Below are positions 25,513-34,072 of a stretch of 52,834 nucleotides of DNA, in pieces. The stretch is from the NCBI GenBank assembly GCA_945861625.1, contig CAMAVI010000017.1, positions 1-52,834 on the forward strand, given 5' to 3'. The position numbers were made by a program, and so were the translations under genes. The DNA is from Candidatus Sulfopaludibacter sp. SbA3. Lineage in GTDB: Bacteria; Acidobacteriota; Terriglobia; Bryobacterales; Bryobacteraceae. The notes beneath the pieces are model-generated. The model saw nothing but the letters and a program-made list of their open reading frames with translations, did not search any database and was not told the DNA's origin. How positions within the stretch are numbered: position 1 is the stretch's first letter; the number at the start of each line of letters is the position of its first letter.

Positions 25513-26574
25513 TTAGCGTGAAACCAACTTGAACTTCTGCACCCGGCGGCCGCGGTTTTCAGCCACGTAGATGTTCCCTTTGGAATCCGCCGCGATGCCG
25601 TGTGCCTGTACAAACTGACCGGGAAACGGACCCACGCGACCGAAACTGGTGACGAGTTTGCCGGTTTCCCGTTCCACGATGTCGATCCGCGAATTGTTCT
25701 GGTTGAGCACGTACAGCAGCCGCTCGTCGGGAGAGAACGCCAGCGCCACCACGGCGCCGCCCGATTCCTTGGCCTTCCCGTTTTCCGGCGAAGTGACCGG
25801 CGTCCACGGCAGCTCGATGTTCTTCTTGAAGGCGCCCATCTTGTCGTAAACCTGGATGCGGGAGTTCTGCCGGTTGCACACGTACACGTCGCCATTCTTG
25901 CCTACCAGCAGGCAGTGCACGCTCTCCATGCCCTCGGGTTTCCACTGGCGCAAAAACTTTCCGTTCTTGTCCATCACCGCGATGCGCTTGTTGCTCTTGG
26001 CGCCCTCGCCGTCGGAAATGTAAACGTCGCCGTTGTTGGGATCGACATAAATACCGGAGGGCATGTGGAACTGCGCGGCGTTGGAATTGAGCGGCGTCCC
26101 CTTTTCGGTGCCGTCGGAGGAATCCAGTACGCCCTTCTTGCCGATCTGCTGCAGCATCTTGCCGTCGTGCGAATACTTCTGCACCACCCCGGACGGAGCC
26201 GCGGCGATCCAGATGTTGTTGTCTTTATCCGCGAAGCAACTGTGCAGGCGCGGATCCATGTTCTCGAAATTGTTCCACGCCTTGACCAGGTTCCCGTCGG
26301 TGTCGAACTCGATGATCGCGGGAGCCTGGCGTCCCGCGTTCAGGTCGGCCGCTGGTGGATCCCGGCGGTTGAGCGCGAAGACGTGATCGTTCTTATCCAC
26401 GCAAACGCCGCCAAGGCCGCCCATCACCTGCAGATCGGGCAGCGGTTTGGGCCAATTCATGTCCACTTCGTAGCGGGGCGCTTTCGTTTCCGCCGCGCGC
26501 ACCAGCAATGGCGCAACCACGACGGCCACCGCGGCCGCTGTCAATCCAACCTTGAGAAGAACGCTCTTATTCAT
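25513..26574 (-). CDS. Exported NHL-repeat beta-propeller protein
   Basis: The 353-residue protein has a signal peptide (MNKSVLLKVGLTAAAVAVVV then APLLVRAAE) followed by six or so NHL-type blades: GGVCVDKNDHVFALNRR, HSCFADKDNNIWIAAAP, PSGIYVDPNNGDVYISDGEG, HCLLVGKNGDVYVCNRQNSR, ALAFSPDERLLYVLNQNNSR and HGIAADSKGNIYVAENRGRR. Such propellers act as binding scaffolds or peptidyl-glycine lyase-like enzymes; no catalytic site is evident here. The ATG at 26574 is chosen because the signal peptide begins there; longer frames are only antisense to the next gene. Confidence 0.85.
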   Translation of the reverse strand: MNKSVLLKVGLTAAAVAVVVAPLLVRAAETKAPRYEVDMNWPKPLPDLQVMGGLGGVCVDKNDHVFALNRRDPPAADLNAGRQAPAIIEFDTDGNLVKAWNNFENMDPRLHSCFADKDNNIWIAAAPSGVVQKYSHDGKMLQQIGKKGVLDSSDGTEKGTPLNSNAAQFHMPSGIYVDPNNGDVYISDGEGAKSNKRIAVMDKNGKFLRQWKPEGMESVHCLLVGKNGDVYVCNRQNSRIQVYDKMGAFKKNIELPWTPVTSPENGKAKESGGAVVALAFSPDERLLYVLNQNNSRIDIVERETGKLVTSFGRVGPFPGQFVQAHGIAADSKGNIYVAENRGRRVQKFKLVSR

Positions 26575-26670
26575 ATCCGTATCTTGCCTCCTAATTCCGG
26601 AAGGTCCATTGTAGTAAAGAATGGACGAAAAAGCACGCGGGTGGCCGCCTGGTTTGCTACCTTCAAAGTA

Positions 26671-28047
26671 ATGCTGAAGTCCACTATCTTCCGCGAATAC
26701 GACATTCGAGGCGTCGCCGAAACCGAACTGACCAGCCCCGACGTTGCCGATTTGGGCCGCGCGCTGGGGACTTATATTTTGCGCCATGGCGGCCCGCGCG
26801 TGAACCTGGGCCGCGATTGCCGCCTGAGTTCGCCGCGTCTGCGTGACGCCCTATTGGAGGGCCTGCTCTCGACCGGATGCGAGGTTACGGAGATCGGAGT
26901 GGTACCCACGCCGCTCCTGTATTTTTCGGCCGTGCACTTGGAGGCCGACGGCGCCATCATGATCACGGGCAGCCATAACCCCAGCGAGTTTAACGGCTTC
27001 AAGACCGTGTGCGGGCCCGCGTCGCTGCACGGGGAAACCATCCAGGACGTGCGCCGCCTGATCGAGGCCCGCGACTTCGCCACCGGAGACGGCACGCGTC
27101 ACTCCCAAGGCGTACATCAATCGATGGACGTGATCCCCGCGTATCTGGATGAACTGTCGCCGCAGTTCAATTTCCCGCGCCGGGTGAAAGTGGTCGTCGA
27201 TGCCGGCAATGGCACTGCGGGACCGGTGATTCACCAGCTATTGAAACGCCTCAACGTCGATGTCACGGAGCTGTTCTTTGAGATGGACGGGCGCTTCCCC
27301 AATCATCATCCCGACCCCACCGTGCCAGCGAATCTTAAGCATCTGCAAGATGCCGTGCGCGCTCAGAAGGCCGATCTGGGCATCGCGTTCGACGGAGATT
27401 CCGACCGCATCGGAGCCGTGGACGAGAACGGCGACGTGATCTATGGCGACATGCTGCTGCTCATTTACGGCCGCGAGATCCTGACGCGCAAACCGGGAGC
27501 CACGTTTATCGGCGAGGTGAAGTGCTCGCAGATTCTGTATGACGAATTGAAGCGCCTGGGCGGGAATCCGATCATGTACAAGACCGGCCATTCCCTGATC
27601 AAAGCCAAGATGAAGCAGGAGCACGCGGAACTGGCGGGCGAAATGTCCGGGCACATGTTCTTCGCCGACCGCTATTTCGGCTACGATGACGCGCTGTATG
27701 CGGCGTGCCGGCTGCTGGAGATCGTGGCCAACTCCGGCAAGCCGATGTCGGCGCAGTTGGCGGGATTGCCCAAGACCGTTTCCACGCCGGAAATTCGCGT
27801 GGACTGTACGGATGAAACCAAGTTCGACCTGGTCGCGCGCGTTGCCGAGCAGTTCCGCAAGACGCATGACGTGATTGACGTCGACGGCGTGCGAGTGCTC
27901 TTTGACGGCGGCTGGGGCTTGCTGCGGGCCTCCAACACGCAACCGGTGCTGGTCATGCGCTTTGAAGCGACGAATGAAGCGCTGCTTGCTGATTACCAGA
28001 GAGAAATGGAAGCGGCGCTAGCTCAGGCCGGCGCGGCCGCGGCGTAG
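26671..28047 (+). CDS. Phosphomannomutase/phosphoglucomutase
   Basis: The 458-residue alpha-D-phosphohexomutase interconverts sugar 1- and 6-phosphates for polysaccharide precursors. Motifs in order: FREYDIRGVAE, NLGRDCRLSS, the phosphoserine loop ITGSHNPSEFNGFK, the metal site IAFDGDSDRIGAVDE, GEMSGHMFFADRYFGYDDA and the phosphate-binding RASNTQPVLVMRFEA. The GEMSGH-type sugar loop fits AlgC-like dual enzymes. It is convergent with the fabF gene and divergent from the NHL gene. Being next to polysaccharide genes, it probably serves envelope glycan synthesis. Confidence 0.93.
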   Translation: MLKSTIFREYDIRGVAETELTSPDVADLGRALGTYILRHGGPRVNLGRDCRLSSPRLRDALLEGLLSTGCEVTEIGVVPTPLLYFSAVHLEADGAIMITGSHNPSEFNGFKTVCGPASLHGETIQDVRRLIEARDFATGDGTRHSQGVHQSMDVIPAYLDELSPQFNFPRRVKVVVDAGNGTAGPVIHQLLKRLNVDVTELFFEMDGRFPNHHPDPTVPANLKHLQDAVRAQKADLGIAFDGDSDRIGAVDENGDVIYGDMLLLIYGREILTRKPGATFIGEVKCSQILYDELKRLGGNPIMYKTGHSLIKAKMKQEHAELAGEMSGHMFFADRYFGYDDALYAACRLLEIVANSGKPMSAQLAGLPKTVSTPEIRVDCTDETKFDLVARVAEQFRKTHDVIDVDGVRVLFDGGWGLLRASNTQPVLVMRFEATNEALLADYQREMEAALAQAGAAAA

Positions 28048-29244
28048 TCACGCTTTCCGGAACACCAGTACGGCGTTGAGCCCGCCAAAGGCGAACGAGT
28101 TGGAGAGCGCCCACTCTACCGCCATCGAGCGGGCTACGTTGGGAATCACGTCCAGAGCGCACGCCGGATCGGCTTCCGTGAAATTGGCCGTGGGAGGAAG
28201 GATGCCGTCATGCAATGCCATTAGGGTTGCGGCGGCTTCCAGGGCGCCCGCCGCTCCCAGCGCATGCCCGTGCATGGATTTGGTCGAACTCACCGGCAAC
28301 TGCTCTGCCCGCGCGCCAAACACATCGCGGATCGCCTGCGCCTCCGTCACGTCGTTTGCCAGAGTCCCCGTGCCATGGGCATTGATATAGCCGATGGCCT
28401 GCGGCGTTACCTTGGCATCTTGCAATGCCGCGCGCATCGCGAGAGCGGCGCCGCTGGCCAGTGGTTGTGTCAGGTGATGCGCGTCGGACGACATGCCGAA
28501 TCCGGCGACCTCGCCCCAAATGCGCGCACCGCGCGCCACCGCTCGTTCCAGCGGCTCCAGAATCAGCATCGCCGCGCCTTCACCCAGGATCAGTCCCTTG
28601 CGATCTCTGGAAAACGGGCGGCACGTATCCGGCGCAATGATACGCATGGCCTCCCAGGCTTTCAGAAATCCCAAGGAGAACGGCGCTTCCGAGCCTCCCG
28701 CGATGGCCGCATCCACTTGCCCATGGCGCACCATCCAGAAGGCCTGGCCAATGGCGTGCGTCGCGGAGGCGCAAGCGGTGGAAACGGTGTAGGCGGGGCC
28801 GGTGATCCCGTACTCCAGCGCGATGCGGCTGGTGGCGGCATTGGCCATGGTGCGCGGAATGGTCAGCGGATGCACGCGCCCCGTGTTCTCCGCGTAAAGA
28901 CTTTGAAATTCGCGGTCTTCGCAGGTTTTTCCGCCGGCGGAGGTTCCGGTGACAACCGCGGTTCGCTCGCCGGTGAGCGCGATTCCGGAATCCGCGGCAG
29001 CTTCGCGCGCGGCGATCAACGCGAATTGCGTGAAGCGGTCGAGCATGTCCGCTTCTTTAGGATCAAGGTAATGGGTAGGACGGTAATCCGCCACCTCGGC
29101 GGCATTGGGGAAACGCAGCCCACGGACCAGAGTCATGGGCCGGATGGAACCATGCCCTTCGCGTAGCGATCCCCAAAATTTGTCGCGCGTGTCTCCCGGC
29201 GCGGCGATCACACCGATGCCCGTCACGGCCACGCGACGCATCAT
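28048..29244 (-). CDS. Beta-ketoacyl-ACP synthase (FabF-like)
   Basis: The 398-residue thiolase-fold enzyme condenses malonyl-ACP with an acyl group. The triad is present: Cys158 in TVSTACASATHAIGQAF, His290 in INAHGTGTLANDVTEA and His327 in SMHGHALGAAGALEA. Its N-terminus MMRRVAVTGIGVIAAPGD and the GTSAGGKTCEDREF segment are typical of FabF paralogues in gene clusters rather than of the housekeeping fabF. It overlaps by four bases the acyl carrier protein gene in front of it, so the pair is a dedicated unit. The acyl product is unknown. Its 3' end abuts the phosphomannomutase stop. Confidence 0.88.
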   Translation of the reverse strand: MMRRVAVTGIGVIAAPGDTRDKFWGSLREGHGSIRPMTLVRGLRFPNAAEVADYRPTHYLDPKEADMLDRFTQFALIAAREAAADSGIALTGERTAVVTGTSAGGKTCEDREFQSLYAENTGRVHPLTIPRTMANAATSRIALEYGITGPAYTVSTACASATHAIGQAFWMVRHGQVDAAIAGGSEAPFSLGFLKAWEAMRIIAPDTCRPFSRDRKGLILGEGAAMLILEPLERAVARGARIWGEVAGFGMSSDAHHLTQPLASGAALAMRAALQDAKVTPQAIGYINAHGTGTLANDVTEAQAIRDVFGARAEQLPVSSTKSMHGHALGAAGALEAAATLMALHDGILPPTANFTEADPACALDVIPNVARSMAVEWALSNSFAFGGLNAVLVFRKA

Positions 29245-29507
29245 GAAGCGGTCTTCTCAGCCAGCAGCTTCTGAATTCCGTCTACCATCTGCCGCACGGA
29301 CTTGATGTGAGGCGCCTGCTCGTCAGGGATCGAGATGCCGAATTCGGACTCGACGGCAAACAGAATATTCATGCCGTCCAGCGAATCGAAATCCAGTTCC
29401 GCGAAGGTCTTGTCGATGGTGATGTTTTCCGCCGGCAAGTGTTGCGTTTTTGCAATCACGGCGGCCACGCGGCCGATCAAGGTGTCGTCTATGGACTCGG
29501 GGGACAT
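29241..29507 (-). CDS. Acyl carrier protein
   Basis: The 88-residue protein carries the phosphopantetheine site Ser42 in ELDFDSLDGMNILF, within the usual four-helix pattern (LIGRVAAVIAKTQ, LPAENITIDKTFAELD). It would hold the acyl chain for the adjacent FabF-like synthase. It differs from a housekeeping AcpP in having DFDSLDGMN rather than the DSLD-x-VE/LV form, and it overlaps the deacetylase gene by 19 bases. It probably serves a specialised lipid or glycolipid rather than bulk fatty acid synthesis. Confidence 0.9.
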   Translation of the reverse strand: MSPESIDDTLIGRVAAVIAKTQHLPAENITIDKTFAELDFDSLDGMNILFAVESEFGISIPDEQAPHIKSVRQMVDGIQKLLAEKTAS

Positions 29508-30208
29508 AAGATCTGGCTGACCGTCTCAAAGCGCAGGCCGCGCTGCTTCAAGAGTGGAATCATTTTGTCGACGGCCTCCAGCGTGGCTCCAATATCGGGA
29601 GCGGTTTCCATCACGCGTCCATCGTGCAGGCAGATAATTTCGCCATAGCGGGCGCGCTCAAGCACCAACTCGGCGACACGCGATACGGGCCACTTCCAAT
29701 CGTTCCCGATCGTCCCCCACATTACGCCCAGCAAGCCCAGCCGTTCTTGCGCGCTTTTCAATCCGAACCAGCGGACTCCGTAGGGCGCGCGGAAAAGCTT
29801 CGGCGTCACACCGGCGTGCTCCGCGATCTTTTGCTGACCGCGGGCGAGTTCGTCATAAATGAAATCGGCGGAACAGAAGTCGAAGCGCGGATGGGAGTCG
29901 CTATGATTGCCGATTTCGTGTCCGGCCGCCGCCACGGCGCGGGCGACGGCGGGAAGGCGCTCCACGTTCCTGCCGCACATGAAAAAAGTCGCGGGCACGT
30001 TATGGCGCGCCAGGATTCTGAGAAGAGCCGCGGTTGACTCACTGGGGCCGTCGTCGAAAGTCAACGCAATGGCAGGACGCGTGCGATCGCCGTGGTACAC
30101 GGACGGTCCAAATACAGTCGAGGCGCGGCCGCGCACGGCGTGAGCCAGAAAGCCCCCGGCCGCCAGCAATCCCACCGACCCTCCGATCACCGCCCCATTC
30201 GGCATCAC
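29489..30208 (-). CDS. Polysaccharide deacetylase (NodB family)
   Basis: The 239-residue protein has an N-terminal membrane anchor or signal (VIGGSVGLLAAGGFLAHAV) and a CE4 deacetylase domain. The five motifs are visible: TFDDGPSE (Asp-Asp metal/base), HEIGNHSDSH (the two His ligands), FRAPYGVR (motif 3), MWGTIGNDW (motif 4) and EIICLHDG (motif 5). It removes N- or O-acetyl groups from a glycan such as peptidoglycan, chitin-like or capsule sugar. It overlaps the acyl carrier protein gene, suggesting a pathway in which deacetylation exposes an amine or hydroxyl for acylation; this link is inference. Confidence 0.88.
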   Translation of the reverse strand: MMPNGAVIGGSVGLLAAGGFLAHAVRGRASTVFGPSVYHGDRTRPAIALTFDDGPSESTAALLRILARHNVPATFFMCGRNVERLPAVARAVAAAGHEIGNHSDSHPRFDFCSADFIYDELARGQQKIAEHAGVTPKLFRAPYGVRWFGLKSAQERLGLLGVMWGTIGNDWKWPVSRVAELVLERARYGEIICLHDGRVMETAPDIGATLEAVDKMIPLLKQRGLRFETVSQILCPPSP

Positions 30209-30242
30209 AACATCATACCTGCCTGGAAAGCCTCCGTTGGCT

Positions 30243-30878
30243 TCAGGAGTCTTTGCGCGCGATCCAGTCCGCCATCGCCTGGCTCACTGCGCCGCCCTGT
30301 GACCGCAAACCGGCGATCGCGCCCTGCCGGTCGGCGGGAACGCGGTTCTGACTCACTTTCCATTTGCCTTCGATCCTTGCGATCGGAATCTCAATACCGA
30401 CGATTCCCTTCAGTTGAGATTGCATGAAATCGGCGGGAGCCTGGTCGACGCTCCAGGGAGCCGCAAAGACCGATTCATGGTGCTCAGTCAGGACACGAAC
30501 GTTCTCCTCCAGCCGTTTTAAATCATCGAAAACCTGCATACAGCCGTATGCATGCACCGCGATGTAATTGAATGTGGGGACGACTTTGCCCGTCTCCGCT
30601 TTCGTCACGTACCAGGATGGACTGATGTATGCCGATGGCCCCTGAAAGATGGCCAGGGCCTGCACGCCGGGAAGCAGATCGCTCCACTGAGCATTCATCC
30701 GCGACACGTGTCCGCGCAAGGTTCCGAGAGGCGCGGGCTCCGGGTCCAGAATCAAAGGAATGTGGTTGGCGATCAAGCCATCCTTGCCCAGCGTGACCAA
30801 AGTTGCCAAGGATTGCTCACGGATCAACTGATGAAGCACTTCGATCCGGTCTTCGCGGAAATGTACTGGGTTGTACAT
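30243..30878 (-). CDS. PaiB-like FMN-binding protein
   Basis: The 211-residue protein matches the PaiB/FMN-binding negative regulator family by MYNPVHFREDRIEVLHQLI, LATLVTLGKDGLIANHIPL, AIFQGPSAYISPSWY and VPTFNYIAVHAYG, which build a split-barrel FMN site. The C-terminal QLKGIVGIEIPIARIEGKWK then SQNR is also diagnostic. In Bacillus PaiB affects proteolysis and sporulation, while many homologues may be flavoenzymes. It starts 23 bases after the PEGA gene's stop, so the two may be in one transcript. Confidence 0.87.
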   Translation of the reverse strand: MYNPVHFREDRIEVLHQLIREQSLATLVTLGKDGLIANHIPLILDPEPAPLGTLRGHVSRMNAQWSDLLPGVQALAIFQGPSAYISPSWYVTKAETGKVVPTFNYIAVHAYGCMQVFDDLKRLEENVRVLTEHHESVFAAPWSVDQAPADFMQSQLKGIVGIEIPIARIEGKWKVSQNRVPADRQGAIAGLRSQGGAVSQAMADWIARKDS

Positions 30879-30901
30879 GGGCCTTTTTTTGAGGAATGCA
30901 G

Positions 30902-33253
30902 CTATCGCGGCGTAAACTTGAAATCCGCCAACCCGATTTCATCGTTGCCCTGAACCAGAAACGCGAACTTCCCTTCCGTGAAGTTGCGGCCGGGCTCCTG
31001 CCAGGTGTCGAGCACCAGCCACTGATCGCCCGTCTTGATGCTGTGCACCAACTTTTCAGGCGACGATTCCACTTGCAGGGTGTAGGACATCTCGCGGTCG
31101 CTTAGGCCGTGCTCGTACTTACCGCGGTCGAAGACTTTACCGTTGATGACGACTTTCGAATAGAGGTACCGGCGATCCATTTCGAACAGGTCGTAATTCT
31201 TGGCGTCGGCGTACTGCGCCACCCAGCGAATCCGGCCCCCGCGAAACAGGCTCCCCCCACGCAGCAAGCGGACGGTAAACGTAAATGTCCCGTTGGCCGC
31301 CGGTTTGAAGGGGATGAACCCGCCGCCTTTGTGGGTCCACAAGTCGCCCTGCTTATTCCAGGCGTTGGCATCTTCGAAATCGGAGACTCCGGCAATCTTC
31401 GGCGCCGCCGGCGGCGGCGAAGGCGCGGCGGCCACCACGCGCGCCAGGGCCAATTCGATTGTATGCGCCCCTCCGGCGGTCACCGCGACACGTTCGGTCT
31501 TCTCTGTGTATCCAGCGGCGCGGCCGGTGAATACATAGTTACCGGGAAGAAGCTCCGCTTGGTTCCCGCGCAGCTCATGCGTTTGCGTTTCGTCGGCCCG
31601 GCGGTAGGCCACCGCCGTCTCCGCGGGTGTCCGCGCCACGCGCACAGATCCGGACGCGGCGGCAAGCACGGCGTCAGTGCCCGCAAGCTCCACCGTTTTC
31701 CCCGCCACGAACTGGCGCTGCAATCGCTTGGGTATGTAGTTTTCGCGGCGAAGCTCGATCGCGTGATCCCCCGGCGCGATACCGTTTCCGGTGAACGATC
31801 CGTCGGACCCAACGGTGCCGGCGGGTTTCTGGTCCAGCAGCACCTCCGCGCCCGGCGTCGCGTTCTTGATTTCCAGCCCCGCCACCCGGGGCAGCGGCTG
31901 CATCTTGAACTCCAGGCGGATTTCGGAGCCCTTCTTCACATCGGCAACCTGGGGCGGCGCCAGCTCGAAACCGTCCTTGGCGACGCGCACAGTGATATTT
32001 CCAATCGTGGGAATCCTCACTTGGCCGCGTTGCGTCTTGCGCGAATATTCCTTGCCGTTCAGAAATACGCGCGCCTCATCTTCCGCCGTCGAGACGATCA
32101 ACGTGCCGATGTTTAGATCGGATTTCAGAAAAACGGTGAGCGCGGGCGCCGGACCGAAGGACTCCGAAAGCGTCCTCTGGTCTTTCCCCTCTCCGACCAC
32201 AAGTTCATTGACGCCGGGCTTGAAGCCTGCCAGATCCACGCCGGCGGGACTCGCGTCCCCCTGTGGCTGCCCATTCAGCGCCAGCTTGGCCGGGCTGTTG
32301 GTGGCCACACGCGCCTTTTCGCCGATGGAAGAAACCAGCACGGCAATGAGGTTGCGCGCCGTTACGGGCCCGGTAACCACGGGAGCTTTGGCGTCCGCAG
32401 TTTCAATCGGGAAGGAGGCTTCGCCCGTGCGCGACGTCACCTTAATCGAGTGCGCGCCGGAGACAACTTTGGTGAAAACGTATTGGCCGTCCTGTAAATC
32501 CGCCGGCGGCTGATCATCCAACGTGACCTGGCCCTGCGGGAGATCCGTCAGAATCCGGATGGACTGCGCCTGCGGCTGTAATGGAAGGTTCACGGCGGCA
32601 GGCTTGCCGGGGGTCACCGTGAGCAGGCTTACAGCAGGGTCGTAGCCATCGAGGAACGCCATGAGCTGGTAGTCGCCGGGCACGAGAGAAATATCGCAGG
32701 TGGAAGTACACTTCTGTTCCCCGTTCACGCGGATCGCCGCGCCTGGAGGAGTCGTCGCCACCTGTACCGCGACGCCCGCGCTGCTGTTGTGCTTACGCGC
32801 CTGATTCACGAAAAATACGAGCACGCCAATCGCGAGAACGGCCCCGGCGATTCCTCCGAGGACCATGGCGCTGGTCCAGGAACTTTGAGACTTGGGTTGG
32901 GAGGCCTGCGGCGGGGAAACCTGCGGCGGCGGAACCCGCGGAGCCTGGATTACCGGTGCCGCTTGACGTTGCTTCGGAACCTGTGGCGGTGGCGGCGGCG
33001 CGGCTACAGGAGGAGCAATGACAGGAGGCGGCGCCTGTTTGAGCGCCGCTTCCTTCAGTAATGCTCCGCGCGCGAGCACCCGCTGCTTGGATTCGCTCAC
33101 CGCCAACTGCACTTCAAGATCGGCGGGGTGCTGCCGGGCCAACTCGTCAAGGCGGGCAAAAATCGGTTTCAGCGCCGCCAGTTCGCCGATCCGGCCGACC
33201 TGACCATCCAACTGCTGCAATTCCTCAAGCGGATTGGCGTTTTCCGGCCCCAC
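30902..33253 (-). CDS. Membrane-anchored PEGA-repeat protein with jelly-roll tail
   Basis: The 783-residue protein has a cytoplasmic N-terminal helical region (about 1-60), a proline-rich stretch, one membrane helix (around VLGGIAGAVLAIGVLVFFVN) and a long external part. That part holds several PEGA-type beta repeats (for example TTPPGAAIRVNGEQ, LAFLN-like 'GDYQLMAFLDGYDP', ARVFLNGKEYSRKTQRGQ, KNATPGAEVLLDQKPAGTVG) typical of surface glycan- or peptidoglycan-associated proteins. The last 180 residues (from VSDFEDANAWN) form a concanavalin-like jelly roll (FVTVRLL, RWVAQYADAKNYDLFEMD, KFAFLVQGNDEIGLADFKF). Start is a GTG with AGGATA upstream. The function is unknown, probably adhesion or envelope sensing. 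Confidence 0.8.
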   Translation of the reverse strand: MGPENANPLEELQQLDGQVGRIGELAALKPIFARLDELARQHPADLEVQLAVSESKQRVLARGALLKEAALKQAPPPVIAPPVAAPPPPPQVPKQRQAAPVIQAPRVPPPQVSPPQASQPKSQSSWTSAMVLGGIAGAVLAIGVLVFFVNQARKHNSSAGVAVQVATTPPGAAIRVNGEQKCTSTCDISLVPGDYQLMAFLDGYDPAVSLLTVTPGKPAAVNLPLQPQAQSIRILTDLPQGQVTLDDQPPADLQDGQYVFTKVVSGAHSIKVTSRTGEASFPIETADAKAPVVTGPVTARNLIAVLVSSIGEKARVATNSPAKLALNGQPQGDASPAGVDLAGFKPGVNELVVGEGKDQRTLSESFGPAPALTVFLKSDLNIGTLIVSTAEDEARVFLNGKEYSRKTQRGQVRIPTIGNITVRVAKDGFELAPPQVADVKKGSEIRLEFKMQPLPRVAGLEIKNATPGAEVLLDQKPAGTVGSDGSFTGNGIAPGDHAIELRRENYIPKRLQRQFVAGKTVELAGTDAVLAAASGSVRVARTPAETAVAYRRADETQTHELRGNQAELLPGNYVFTGRAAGYTEKTERVAVTAGGAHTIELALARVVAAAPSPPPAAPKIAGVSDFEDANAWNKQGDLWTHKGGGFIPFKPAANGTFTFTVRLLRGGSLFRGGRIRWVAQYADAKNYDLFEMDRRYLYSKVVINGKVFDRGKYEHGLSDREMSYTLQVESSPEKLVHSIKTGDQWLVLDTWQEPGRNFTEGKFAFLVQGNDEIGLADFKFTPR

Positions 33254-33292
33254 GTCTGTATCCTACACCAGACGGTAGGGGTGAACGAACAC

Positions 33293-34072
33293 TCAAACGC
33301 GTGATTTCGCAATACCGGGGAGTCCGGGTTCCGCCTGTACATAATGTTGCGTCAGGCCAGACTCCAGTAGATGGAACGCGGTGTCGACGTCATCGGCAAA
33401 CTTGAACAATTCCAGGTCGTCTTGCGAGATCATGCCGTGGCGGACCAAAGCATCGAAATTGAGGATCTCTTTCCAGAACGACGTACCGTACAGAATGATC
33501 ACCATTTGCTTCATCAGTTTTTGGGTCTGCAACAGAGTGAGGATCTCCGTCAACTCATCGAGAGTCCCGAAGCCTCCCGGGAAAACCACCAGTCCCTTGG
33601 CGAGATAGGCGAACCAGAACTTGCGCATGAAGAAGTAGTGAAACTCAAAGTTCAATTCCGGCGTGACGAAAGGGTTCGGACGCTGCTCGAAAGGCAAACC
33701 GATGTTCAAACCCACGGTCTTACCTCCGGCGTCGCGGGCGCCGCGGTTGGCGGCTTCCATGATTCCCGGACCGCCTCCGCTGCACACCACGAAACGGCGG
33801 GTGGAGTGCTCCAGACTATCCGACCATTTGGTCAAGCGGCGCGCCAACTCGCGGGCTTCGTTATAGTAACGGCCCAACGGACCCATCTCCAGCAGCCGGG
33901 CCGAGCCAAAGAACACGACAGTATCGTGAATCCGTTCCTTGCGGAAATGGGACAGCGGATACAGATACTCGCTGATCATGCGCAGCACACGCGCGTCCGA
34001 GCCATCCAAAAACTCTTGATTGCGGTACGCCAGCGGCAGGCGCCCTTCGTAGTCCTGGTGCTTTTCGATCAT
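33293..34072 (-). CDS. LOG-family nucleotide phosphoribohydrolase
   Basis: The 259-residue protein belongs to the Lonely Guy family, which cleaves N6-substituted AMP or other nucleoside monophosphates to base and ribose phosphate. The signatures VCSGGGPGIMEAANRGA and VFPGGFGTLDELTEILTLLQT contain the nucleotide-binding and catalytic residues. The N-terminal extension of about 60 residues places it with the longer bacterial type. It overlaps the lpxD stop by four bases (coupled translation), a neighbour with no obvious functional link. Confidence 0.88.
   Translation of the reverse strand: MIEKHQDYEGRLPLAYRNQEFLDGSDARVLRMISEYLYPLSHFRKERIHDTVVFFGSARLLEMGPLGRYYNEARELARRLTKWSDSLEHSTRRFVVCSGGGPGIMEAANRGARDAGGKTVGLNIGLPFEQRPNPFVTPELNFEFHYFFMRKFWFAYLAKGLVVFPGGFGTLDELTEILTLLQTQKLMKQMVIILYGTSFWKEILNFDALVRHGMISQDDLELFKFADDVDTAFHLLESGLTQHYVQAEPGLPGIAKSRV

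Noticed and set aside
25600..26670. Upstream extension of the phosphomannomutase frame
   Set aside because: It runs antisense through the NHL gene. The enzyme's conserved start lies at 26671.
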